The notes under the pieces were generated by a model. The model had not been told where the DNA came from. It saw only the letters and a program-made list of their open reading frames with translations, and made no database searches. A DNA stretch of 64,000 bases from CAVPWP01 sp050789285 (GTDB lineage Bacteria > Pseudomonadota > Alphaproteobacteria > Rhodobacterales > Rhodobacteraceae): positions 372,001 to 436,000 of the forward strand of contig NZ_JBOUVX010000001.1 in assembly GCF_050789285.1 (NCBI RefSeq), given 5' to 3'. A program made the position numbers and the translations under genes. Shown here piece after piece: positions 15,653 through 23,628 of this stretch (within the stretch, counting starts at the first letter, position 1; every line of letters starts with the position of its first letter).

Positions 15653-16342
15653 ATGGATCGGGCCGAGGCCGAGAAGAGGATCCTGCGGCGTGGCTGGCTC
15701 GCCGCGCAAGCGCCCGCGCTGCAGTCGGCGGTCCTCAAGAAGGCGCGCCTCGTGTCCTATCCGGCCGGCGATTTCCTGTTCCACGCGGGCGATGACCCGG
15801 GGGGGATTTACGGCGTCGTGCGCGGCGGCGTGGGCATCCACGTGCCGTCGTTCACGGGCGAAGTCCTCCTGTCCCATGTCGCGCGGACCGGCGTGTGGTT
15901 CGGCTATGGTCCGCTCATGTCCGGGCAGTCGCGAACCCTGACATTCTCGCTCCTCGAGGCGACGGAAGTTTATCACGTTCCGCTTGCCGCCCTGGACGAG
16001 ATCGAGCGGACCGCTCCCGAGAATGCCAGGGCGATCCATGCCATCAGCGACTTCGGCGTCGCCGTGTCGATGTCGGTGGTCGGAACGCTTCAGATCCGCG
16101 ACCCGGACCGCAGGATCGCCGCGACGCTCTTGCGGGTCGCCCCGCCGGCCGAGGACCTCAGCCCTGGCGAGCCGCACGAGGTTCTTCTTACCCAGACCCA
16201 ATTGGCAGAACTCGCCAACGCCGGACGCCAGCAGGTGAACCGGGCGCTGAAGCGGATGGAGGCGCGGGGCTGGCTGACGGCCTCGTACGGCCGGATCGTC
16301 TTCACGGACCTTGGGGGGGTCACGGCGTGGCTTCTCGATTGA
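15653..16342 (+). CDS. Crp/Fnr-family transcriptional regulator
   Basis: The 229-residue protein has an N-terminal cyclic-nucleotide-binding-like beta-roll (SYPAGDFLFHAGDDPGGIYG, then GEVLLSHVARTGVWFG), a long dimerisation helix around ENARAIHAISDFGVAVS and a C-terminal winged helix with the recognition part LTQTQLAELANAGRQQVNRAL and wing GWLTASYGRIVFTD. No FNR-type N-terminal cysteine cluster is present, and the cAMP phosphate-binding arginine motif is not obvious, so the ligand is unknown. The adjacent small gene at 15399-15650 is 2 nt upstream, implying co-transcription; no Crp-type site is evident nearby. Confidence 0.9.
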   Translation: MDRAEAEKRILRRGWLAAQAPALQSAVLKKARLVSYPAGDFLFHAGDDPGGIYGVVRGGVGIHVPSFTGEVLLSHVARTGVWFGYGPLMSGQSRTLTFSLLEATEVYHVPLAALDEIERTAPENARAIHAISDFGVAVSMSVVGTLQIRDPDRRIAATLLRVAPPAEDLSPGEPHEVLLTQTQLAELANAGRQQVNRALKRMEARGWLTASYGRIVFTDLGGVTAWLLD

Positions 16343-16635
16343 GAAGATCGGACGCCGGTCGGCCGCCCGCATGATCCGGCAGAAGGAGATCGTCGGCGGG
16401 GCCGTCTTCCTTGCGCCGCCTCCCTGTACGCCCGCCGCGCCGGCAAAGCGGACATCTGCCCGCGAGCGCGGTCCCGTCGCGCCGTCGGAGTTGGCAGGTG
16501 GCCCACGGGCGGGGGAGGTCAGGACCGACCGTGCGGGCCAGGCAACCAACGCAGTCGCCGGGGGCAGGCCCTGGCTTGAATGTGGACCTCTGATGGCGGA
16601 CAGAGGAGTTTGCGCCCGAACCCGGAGTCGACCCC

Positions 16636-17787
16636 ATGCCCGACGCACCCAAGCTCTTCCAGCCCCTGACGCTACGCGGCATCGAGACGCGCAACCGTAT
16701 CGTGATCTCGCCCATGTGCCAGTACTCGGCTCATGACGGACACCTGGAGGACTGGCATCTCGTTCATCTGGGCCGGTTCGCCATCGGCGGGGCGGGCATT
16801 GTCTTCACCGAGGCGACCGCCGTGCAAAAAGGCGGACGCATCACCCATGGCTGCCCGGGCCTCTGGTCGGACACGCAGATCCCGGGCCACACGCGGGTGG
16901 CCCAGTTCGCGCTGCGCAACGGAGCGATCCCCGCGATCCAGCTCGGCCATGCGGGCCGGAAGGCCGGAATGCAGCGGCCCTGGTTTGGCAACGGCCCCCT
17001 GGGCGAGGCCGATTTCGCGCGCGGCGACATGCCCTGGACGCCGGTGGGCGCCTCGGCGATCCCGGTCGCCGAGGGCTGGCCGGTTCCGCATGAACTGACC
17101 ATGGCCGAGATCGGGGACCTGATTGCGGATTTCGTGTCGGCGACGCAGCGCGCCCGCGAGGCCGGATACCGCATCGTCGAAATCCACGGCGCCCACGGCT
17201 ATCTCGTGCACAGCTTTCTTTCGCCGTTGTCGAACAGGCGAACGGACGCCTATGGCGGCGATCTGAACGGGCGGATGCGGCTTGCCCTCGAAATCGCCGA
17301 GGCGGTGCGCGCGGCCTGGCCTGAAGAGTTGCCGCTGTTCTTCCGAACCTCTGCCGTAGACGGCAGCGCCGAAGGCTGGAGCCTTGACGACACGGTCGTG
17401 CTTGCCCGCGCGCTGAAGGCGATCGGGGTCGACGTCATGGACTGTTCGTCGGGGGGCATCGCAGGGCCTGCGACGGCCGCCGGTGGACAGAAGCGCCAGC
17501 CGGGTTTCCAGGTGCCCTATGCCGACCGGGTCCGAAGGGAGGTGGGCATGACGACCATGGCCGTGGGCCTAATCACCCATCCCGAACAGGCCGAGGGGAT
17601 CCTTGCCGAGGGCAGCGCCGATCTTGTCGCCATCGCGCGCGAGGCGCTCGCCGATCCGATGTGGGCGCTCAATGCCGCGCGCGCCCTTGGGCACGACACC
17701 ACGTTCTCGACCTGGCCGGAACAGTCGGGGTGGTGGTTGGCCGGCCGGGAAAAGACATCGAAGTTCTACAAGCCCCGAACGCGCTAG
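16636..17787 (+). CDS. NADH:flavin oxidoreductase of the old yellow enzyme family (YqjM-like)
   Basis: The 383-residue FMN enzyme is a TIM barrel starting KLFQPLTLRGIETRNRIVIS, with the YqjM-type PMCQYSAHDG segment whose cysteine tunes the flavin. The substrate-binding histidine pair and catalytic tyrosine region lie in RIVEIHGAHGYLVHSFLSPL, followed by SNRRTDAYGGDLNGRMRLAL, a family signature. The phosphate-binding end is GLITHPEQAEGILAEG...DLVAIAREALADP. Such enzymes reduce activated C=C bonds of enones or nitro compounds. The 16343-16635 stretch before it holds no supported gene. It is convergent with the formamidase gene, 74 nt away. Confidence 0.93.
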   Translation: MPDAPKLFQPLTLRGIETRNRIVISPMCQYSAHDGHLEDWHLVHLGRFAIGGAGIVFTEATAVQKGGRITHGCPGLWSDTQIPGHTRVAQFALRNGAIPAIQLGHAGRKAGMQRPWFGNGPLGEADFARGDMPWTPVGASAIPVAEGWPVPHELTMAEIGDLIADFVSATQRAREAGYRIVEIHGAHGYLVHSFLSPLSNRRTDAYGGDLNGRMRLALEIAEAVRAAWPEELPLFFRTSAVDGSAEGWSLDDTVVLARALKAIGVDVMDCSSGGIAGPATAAGGQKRQPGFQVPYADRVRREVGMTTMAVGLITHPEQAEGILAEGSADLVAIAREALADPMWALNAARALGHDTTFSTWPEQSGWWLAGREKTSKFYKPRTR

Positions 17788-17861
17788 CCCGGGCGATGTC
17801 CGCCGGCCGGGCACTTGCTGCCGTCTTGGCGGCGGGCCTGTGCGGCCCACCGCCACATGGT

Positions 17862-19178
17862 TCAAAGGCCGTACTGCTCGCGCGCGTAATCGCCAAGGCC
17901 GACGGCGTCGAGTTTGGCGAGCGGGGCAAGGAACGTCACCTGGATCACGCCAGGGGCGCGCCCGATCTCGATCGCGCCGTTCACTGTCGCGCGGTTGCGA
18001 ACCTCGGCCACTGTCATGCCCAGAAGCCGGGCGGCGCGGGCCAGTCCGTTCTCGATCGCGGCGTTCAGGTTCGCCGCCGTCCCGATGACCGAGATCGGCG
18101 CCAGGGACTCGATCTCCTTCACGCCCCATTTCGCGGCAAGCCGCTGCCCCTTGGCCTTCTCTGCCTCGGTGAAGGGCCTTGCCAGCGGCGGGAGATCCTC
18201 CTCGAGCGGGAAAAGGACGGGCCCATCGATGGGATAGTCCTTCACCACCTCGACCTGAAGGGTGACGCTGCCCGCGACATCCATCGTATGGCCGGCGATC
18301 TCGCCGTCGCCCTGACCGGCATGCATGTCGCCCATGTAGATGCCCGCGCCCCGCACCTTGACCGGGGCGACGAGGATGGCGCCCGCGCGCACCGCGTCGA
18401 TGTCCATGTGGCCGTCGGTCTTGTGCTCGGCCAGTTGCTCGGCGGTGATCGCGTAGGCATGGGGCGCGCCGACGAGGAAGGCCCCGAAGTCGCCGGCGTT
18501 GTGGCTGTCGGGCATCGCCATCGACGGGCAGGTGCCCAATTGCCCCATGAACGGCCGCATGCGGACAAGCGTGCCCGGCATGTCGGAGGGCGCGAAGGTC
18601 AGGATCGAGTGCTGGCGGCTCTGGTCGGGCAGGGCCGAGTAGTGGTCGGCTTCTCTCGCGATGGTTTCCGCTGCGGTCTTGGGCAGCGTCAGGCCAACGG
18701 CGCGCGTCTCGTCGAAGGTGACGGTATAGCCATGCACGATCTCGAAGGGCTTCACCGCGTTTCCGCAGACGTCGCACTTCACGGCGTCCTGGCCGATGCC
18801 CTCGACGTGGGTTTCCGGCCACACAGTATCGCAGACCGGGCAGCGCGCGGCGACATAGGGGTCGCCCAGGCAGAACCCTTCGGGCGAGCTGTCGTGCCCG
18901 GAGGCCGTTGCGATCGAGGTCACGGTGATGTCGCGGATGCGGATCGCCACGCCATCGCCGATTTCCGCGCCCTCGACGAAGATGGGCTTCGTCACTTCGT
19001 GGCCGCCCCGTAGCCGCGGGGTGATCATCGGCCCCCAGCAGCCCGGCGCGGTGTTCGCGATGATTGTCCCGCCATTCTCGACCGGACCGAGCATCGGTTC
19101 GTTAGGATCGAGAACGCTGTTGGTGAACTCTGAAACGACGACGCTGCGGCGCGACGGCGTGTTGCTTCCATCCGGCAT
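17862..19178 (-). CDS. Acetamidase/formamidase family protein
   Basis: The 438-residue protein matches the FmdA/AmdA amidohydrolase family by GPVENGGTIIANTAPGCWGP, ITSIATASGHDSSPEG-like glycines, MADSHNAGDFGA-type loop (here MPDSHNAGDFGAFLVGA) and the late VKVRGAGIYMGDMHAGQGDG segment, which includes the metal-binding acidic residues. A CPVCDTVWPE...CDVCG pair of CxxC motifs in mid-chain probably binds a structural metal. It hydrolyses short-chain amides such as formamide to acid plus ammonia. ATG at 19178 is preferred over the longer ATG at 19265 because GAGAGGGTGTC immediately precedes it. It stands apart, divergent from the amine oxidase gene at 19375. Confidence 0.87.
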   Translation of the reverse strand: MPDGSNTPSRRSVVVSEFTNSVLDPNEPMLGPVENGGTIIANTAPGCWGPMITPRLRGGHEVTKPIFVEGAEIGDGVAIRIRDITVTSIATASGHDSSPEGFCLGDPYVAARCPVCDTVWPETHVEGIGQDAVKCDVCGNAVKPFEIVHGYTVTFDETRAVGLTLPKTAAETIAREADHYSALPDQSRQHSILTFAPSDMPGTLVRMRPFMGQLGTCPSMAMPDSHNAGDFGAFLVGAPHAYAITAEQLAEHKTDGHMDIDAVRAGAILVAPVKVRGAGIYMGDMHAGQGDGEIAGHTMDVAGSVTLQVEVVKDYPIDGPVLFPLEEDLPPLARPFTEAEKAKGQRLAAKWGVKEIESLAPISVIGTAANLNAAIENGLARAARLLGMTVAEVRNRATVNGAIEIGRAPGVIQVTFLAPLAKLDAVGLGDYAREQYGL

Positions 19179-19374
19179 GACACCCTCTCTCGGATCTGGA
19201 CACTCATGCTCGACAATAGGTCGGGCGGCGTGATCTGCAATCGTCAGGCCCGGCGCGATCTTCAAGGATTTGCTTGCAGGTGCGGCCAGCCGGCATCAGG
19301 TGCGTCCAACATGCTGTTGCGGTTCTCGGGTTCGGCATGGTCCTCTTTGACGATCGGAGCGTGGGATTGACGGA

Positions 19375-20448
19375 ATGAAGACCGAGATCGCGATTGTCGG
19401 CGGCGGATTGTCCGGGCTTGCCCTCGCCGCCCGACTTCAGGATGCTGATGTGGATTTTCATCTGTTCGAGGCGCGGTCCCGGCTGGGTGGTCGGATTGCG
19501 GTTCTGAACACGCCGACGGGTTCCGTCGACCTTGGGCCCTCGTGGTTCTGGCCCGGGCAACCTCGCATCGCGAGCCTTGTGAATGACCTCGGGGTGCGGG
19601 CCTTTCCGCAATACGCGACCGGCGACGTCTGTTTCGAAGATGACCGCGGCACGGTCCATCGCGGCATGGGGTTTGCGTCGATGGAGGGATCGTTTCGCCT
19701 TGAGGGCGGGATGGAAAGCCTGATCACGGGGGTTGCGGCACGATTGGCGGACGACCGGGTGCACGTGGCCTCGCGGGTCACGGACATCGCGCAGGGCGGT
19801 CGGCTTCTGACCGACCGTGGCCAGTGGTGCGAGGCAAAGACCGTCGTCCTCGCCCTGCCTCCCCGAGTTGCGGCCAAGCTTCGGTTCCACCCTGCTCTGG
19901 ACAAGGACGTCGTGCGGGAACTCCAGCACGTTCCGACCTGGATGGCGGGACACGCGAAGTTCGTCGCGGTCTACGACACCCCGTTCTGGCGGACGGCAGG
20001 ACTATCGGGGGATGCGACAAGCCGCCGGGGGCCGCTTGCCGAAATCCACGATGCATCCGGCGCGGAGGGGGCGCCGGCTGCGCTGTTCGGGTTCCTCGGG
20101 GTGCCGGCGGCACGACGACGAGGGCGCGACGACGAAATCCGGGCGGCGGCGCTTCAGCAACTTGCCCGGATCTTCGGGCCGGAAGCCGCGGCACCCGTGA
20201 CGACATCCTTCATGGACTGGGCCTGCGAACCGGAAACGGCCACCGAGCTCGATGCGGACCCGCCGATCGGGCACCCGGCTTACGGCCCTCTCCCGCCCAC
20301 TCGGGGGCTTTGGAAGGGACGCCTGCATTTTGCCTCAACGGAAACGGCACCCGACATGGGGGGGCTCATGGAAGGCGCGCTTGCGTCGGCCGAGCGCATC
20401 TTCAATCTGGTTTCTCCACGGCGCCAGAAGGAGTTTCCCGCGTCGTGA
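19375..20448 (+). CDS. FAD-dependent amine oxidase/monooxygenase-type flavoprotein, copy 1
   Basis: The 357-residue protein begins with the dinucleotide-binding motif TEIAIVGGGLSGLALAARL (GxGxxG), then an acidic ribose-binding residue in LFEARSRLGGRI, the GG-doublet motif of amine oxidases. The C-terminal FAD loop is in LHFASTETAPDMGGLMEGAL. Length is short for monoamine oxidases (usually 430-500). A close paralogue lies at 60550-61620 on the other strand, sharing long identical blocks (VDLGPSWFWPGQPRIA, RGMGFASMEGSFRLEGGMES). The substrate is unknown. The gene stands alone, divergent from the formamidase, with its ATG 196 nt from that gene's start. Confidence 0.87.
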   Translation: MKTEIAIVGGGLSGLALAARLQDADVDFHLFEARSRLGGRIAVLNTPTGSVDLGPSWFWPGQPRIASLVNDLGVRAFPQYATGDVCFEDDRGTVHRGMGFASMEGSFRLEGGMESLITGVAARLADDRVHVASRVTDIAQGGRLLTDRGQWCEAKTVVLALPPRVAAKLRFHPALDKDVVRELQHVPTWMAGHAKFVAVYDTPFWRTAGLSGDATSRRGPLAEIHDASGAEGAPAALFGFLGVPAARRRGRDDEIRAAALQQLARIFGPEAAAPVTTSFMDWACEPETATELDADPPIGHPAYGPLPPTRGLWKGRLHFASTETAPDMGGLMEGALASAERIFNLVSPRRQKEFPAS

Positions 20449-20799
20449 AGGCGCCGCGCTGACGGCCTGCGCTTGTTCGCCTTCGGAATCCAGGTCTCAA
20501 AACCGATCATTGATCCATGTCAGCGACGCCGGCAGGAGGTTCGTCCAAGGTCCAATTCCGAGATCCGGCAATCGACCGAAGGCCCATGGGAACGACAGAC
20601 ATTCAGTCGAGGCCTGAGACATTCATACCGGCCCTTGCGCTGGTGACTTCCGGTGCAATCACCTTCCTCTTTCCCCCGGGGGGCAACGGGACCCGGAAGC
20701 TCGCGCCGGACCACGCCAAGGTGTTCACACCTGTGGGCACCGTGTCCGGCGTCGTGCCGGCGACGCTTGGCATGAACCCGAGAGGTGCGGAGTAGGGGC
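20449..20799 (+). other. Stretch without a recognised gene
   Basis: A 69-codon plus-strand frame (ATG 20587 to TAG 20795) with a hydrophobic middle is present but has a poor ribosome site and no family I recognise. Nothing else is supported in this interval. Confidence 0.3.
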
Positions 20800-21009
20800 A
20801 TGTGCGAAGCTATTCCCGTGGCCGGCGTTCCGTCACACGCCATCGCCGCCGCGCCCGTCACGGCAAACGAGAGGCCTGACCGTTCGGTGTGGCTGGAGGC
20901 GACGCCGGCGGAGTTCGACGTGCGATTCGCCGTCATGGATGAACCGAGCGACCTTGTCCCAAGGTTCCCAGCCGCCCGGGCCGATCTCGCAGCGGGGGCA
21001 AGCCGATGA
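20800..21009 (+). CDS. Small protein of unknown function, coupled to the downstream hydrolase
   Basis: The 69-residue frame MCEAIPVAGVPSHAIAAAP... has a good ribosome site (GGAGTAGGGGC before ATG) and overlaps the following alpha/beta hydrolase start by 4 nt (ATGA). It has no signal peptide or membrane segment and I do not recognise it. It could be a real small partner of the hydrolase, or the remnant end of a larger gene kept for translational coupling. Confidence 0.35.
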   Translation: MCEAIPVAGVPSHAIAAAPVTANERPDRSVWLEATPAEFDVRFAVMDEPSDLVPRFPAARADLAAGASR

Positions 21010-21962
21010 CCGCCCGGCGGTCCATTCTGCTTGGGATGGGCGCGATCGCCCTTGCAGGCGGCGCGGCGACCGTTGGCGCCTTTCGCGCGTCAATGGCGGG
21101 CGCGGATGCGCGGCTTGCCCGGCGCAGCAGCCTTGTCGAAACGGACGCTGGCGCGCTGGAATATGCCGTCGCCGGGCACGGACCGCCCCTCATGATGATC
21201 CACGGCACCGGAGGAGGCTTCGACCAGGGGCTGCTGTTTGCCAACGCCCTGCGCGAAAGCGGCTTTCAGATCGTCGCGCCGTCGCGCTTCGGATACCTGC
21301 GCAGTGAATTTCCTGACGACGCGTCCCCCGCTCATCAGGCGGATGTGCTGGTGGCGCTTCTCGACGCTCTCGGTCTTCGGCGCGCGCCAGTTGTCGGGGG
21401 CTCGGCGGGTGCCCTGACCGCTGCCGAGTTCGCCCTTCGGCATCCGGACCGATGCTCGCATCTGGTCCTGCTGGTGCCCGCGGCCAATCTGACAGGCCGC
21501 GATCCGGTGGAATTCACGGCCATGCAGAGGATTGCGGTGGATCTGGTGCTTGGCTCGGATGCGGCGTTCTGGGCGCTCTCCCGGCTTGCGCCCGGGCAGA
21601 TGATGCGCACGCTGCTTGCGACCGATCCGGCGCTTCTGACGACGGTGGACCCGGGGGAACAGCGGCGCGCCGAACTGATCCTTGACGGTCTGATGCCGAT
21701 CAGCCGCAAGGTGAATGGCCTGCGGACCGATGCCTTCTGGGCTGGTGCGCCCACCTCCACCGCCTTTGAAGACATCGCGGTTCCGACGCTTGTCCTTTCC
21801 TGCGAAGACGACCTCTTTGGCACCGCCGAAACCGCGCGACTGCTGGCCGGGCGCATCCCCCAGGCACGGCTGAGACTTTGGCCGCAAGGCGGGCATATCT
21901 GGCTTGGTCACGACGCAGAGGTGGCTCGCGAGATCTCCGAATTCGTCGTGCCGCAAGACTGA
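21006..21962 (+). CDS. Exported or membrane-anchored alpha/beta hydrolase
   Basis: The 318-residue protein has an N-terminal signal or anchor (TARRSILLGMGAIALAGGAA; an RR pair is present but the Tat motif is incomplete). The hydrolase fold follows: oxyanion region MMIHGTGGGFDQG, nucleophile elbow VVGGSAGALTA with Ser in GGSAG, acid residue in SCEDDLFGTAE and catalytic His in PQGGHIWLGHD. This completes the Ser-Asp-His triad, so it is likely an active esterase or lipase-like enzyme facing the periplasm. It overlaps the preceding small gene by 4 nt and is followed by a decayed oxidoreductase gene. Confidence 0.87.
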   Translation: MTARRSILLGMGAIALAGGAATVGAFRASMAGADARLARRSSLVETDAGALEYAVAGHGPPLMMIHGTGGGFDQGLLFANALRESGFQIVAPSRFGYLRSEFPDDASPAHQADVLVALLDALGLRRAPVVGGSAGALTAAEFALRHPDRCSHLVLLVPAANLTGRDPVEFTAMQRIAVDLVLGSDAAFWALSRLAPGQMMRTLLATDPALLTTVDPGEQRRAELILDGLMPISRKVNGLRTDAFWAGAPTSTAFEDIAVPTLVLSCEDDLFGTAETARLLAGRIPQARLRLWPQGGHIWLGHDAEVAREISEFVVPQD

Positions 21963-22001
21963 TGTGTGAAGGGCGATTGCCAACTGACCCGAGGTGACAA
22001 G

Positions 22002-22311
22002 ATGAGTAGTCGAAAGATCGTTCTGACCCAGTTCAGCGGGCCTGAGGGTCTGGAGGTCCGGACTGCCGGAGCCCTGCCCCGACAGCAGGGGACCGAGGCG
22101 CGCATCGGGGTCCCGATGATCCGCAAGGGCCTGTATCCCGGCGTCAGGGGAAAGCCGCCCATCACCCGGCGCAACGATCCTGCGGGCCGAGGGACGGATC
22201 GCCCCTGTCGTGGTAAAGGTTCTTCCGCTGGAGACGGTGCGCGAGGCCCACGAGCGGGTGAAGACCGGCGAAGTGAACCGCAAACTGGTTCCAAAGGCGA
22301 CCAAGCCATGA
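22002..22311 (+). pseudogene. Remnant of a zinc-type/quinone oxidoreductase (MDR family)
   Basis: ATG at 22002 opens a segment resembling the N-terminus of NADPH:quinone oxidoreductases (MSSRKIVLTQFSGPEGLEV, then MIRKGLYPGVRGKPPIT). After about 60 codons the frame shifts and the sequence jumps directly to the family's C-terminus (ILRAEGRIAPVV, LPLETVREAHERVKTGEVNRK) ending at TGA 22309-22311. The central 200 or more residues, including the whole Rossmann domain, are missing, so the gene is dead. Neighbouring intact genes are hydrolases on the same strand. Confidence 0.8.
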
Positions 22312-22431
22312 TCGGGATCGCCGTTCAGGTCCCTGTCGGCACGGCGGGCACCGGTCGGACATGGCTGCCAGACGTGACTCGCCACTCGATGCGCAAGACA
22401 GCATCCTGCCCCCGGTGATGGAGAGTTCAGG

Positions 22432-23610
22432 ATGGCGCTCGCGCAAGGACGATCGACGCGCACGACCCGCCGGCCGCGTTCGGTTCTTCTGCGCGCCATG
22501 ACGGTTCTTTTCGCCACCCTGGCGCTGGCCGCGCTGCTTGCCATCGGCACGCTTCTTGCCCTCAGTCCCGGAAGGCCGGCCCCGCTGCGCGACGCATCCG
22601 GCAACCCCGTTCCCGGCAGCATCTCCGAGCGCGTGACCGTCCAGATCGGCGGCGTCCCCCAGGGCATGTTCATCCAGAGCGTCGATCCGGCGAACCCTGT
22701 GGTCCTGTTTCTTCACGGCGGCCCCGGGATGGTCGAGTTCTTCATGGAGCAGGACTATCCCACCGGGCTCGAGAACCATTTCACCATGGTCTGGTGGGAA
22801 CAGCGCGGCGCGGGTATGTCCTTCTCGCCGGACATTCCGCCTGAAACCATGACGCTGGAGCAGATGATCTCTGATACGATCGAGGTCGCCGATCACCTGC
22901 GGGAACGCTTCGGTCAGGACCGGATCATCCTGCTTGGTCATTCCTGGGGGTCCTATCTTGGCATCCAGGTCGCCGCTGCCGCGCCCGATCGCTTTCTGGC
23001 CTATGTCGGCATGGCCCAGATCGTGCACCAACTTCGATCCGAGGTCATCGCGCGCGAACACCTTCTGGACGTCTACCGCGCGAGGGAAGACGCCGGCATG
23101 GTCCGCAGGCTTGAAGCCGCGCCCGTCAGCATGGAAGACGGCACGTCCAATTCCTGGATGCGGCTGCGCGACCGCGCTATGCATCAGGCGGGCGTTGGCC
23201 ACATGCGCGAGATGACGTCCGTCATTACCGGCATCTTCCTGCCCACGTGGCGGGTGCGCGCCTATACTCTCACCGAGAAGATCAACATCTGGCGTGGCAA
23301 GGTCTGGTCGCGGCCGTTCTTCTGGGACGACCTGCTGCGCGACGACCTGAGCGCGCGCCTCACGCGGTTCGACGTGCCGGTCTATTTCCTGATCGGCACC
23401 TATGACTACACGGCCAACGCCGACCTTTCCCGCGCCTATTTCGACATGATCGAGGCGCCGATGAAGGGCTTCTACCTGTTCCGGAGCTCGGCCCACAGCC
23501 CGCTGTTCGAAGAGCCCGAACGCGCGACGTCCATCCTGCTGAACGATGTTCTGCGGGGCGCGACGGCATTGGCGGATGCGACGGGCAAGGGCGCAAGGCC
23601 GCCCGAGTGA
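22432..23610 (+). CDS. Membrane-anchored alpha/beta hydrolase (proline iminopeptidase-like)
   Basis: The 392-residue protein has one N-terminal transmembrane segment (LLRAMTVLFATLALAALLAI, about residues 20-45) and then a periplasmic alpha/beta hydrolase of the prolyl-aminopeptidase-like type: oxyanion motif LFLHGGPGMVEFF, WWEQRGAGMS, nucleophile elbow LLGHSWGSYLG, an acid residue in FLIGTYDYTANAD and the terminal histidine in RSSAHSPLFEEP. The substrate is unknown; relatives cleave N-terminal proline or small esters. It lies 18 nt before the beta-lactamase-like gene, so they are probably expressed together. Confidence 0.88.
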   Translation: MALAQGRSTRTTRRPRSVLLRAMTVLFATLALAALLAIGTLLALSPGRPAPLRDASGNPVPGSISERVTVQIGGVPQGMFIQSVDPANPVVLFLHGGPGMVEFFMEQDYPTGLENHFTMVWWEQRGAGMSFSPDIPPETMTLEQMISDTIEVADHLRERFGQDRIILLGHSWGSYLGIQVAAAAPDRFLAYVGMAQIVHQLRSEVIAREHLLDVYRAREDAGMVRRLEAAPVSMEDGTSNSWMRLRDRAMHQAGVGHMREMTSVITGIFLPTWRVRAYTLTEKINIWRGKVWSRPFFWDDLLRDDLSARLTRFDVPVYFLIGTYDYTANADLSRAYFDMIEAPMKGFYLFRSSAHSPLFEEPERATSILLNDVLRGATALADATGKGARPPE

Positions 23611-23628
23611 GAAGTCGAGACGATCGCC

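Noticed and set aside
17661..19013. 450-residue plus-strand frame opposite the formamidase gene
   Set aside because: It begins inside the old yellow enzyme gene and has no family match; formamidase motifs are on the other strand.
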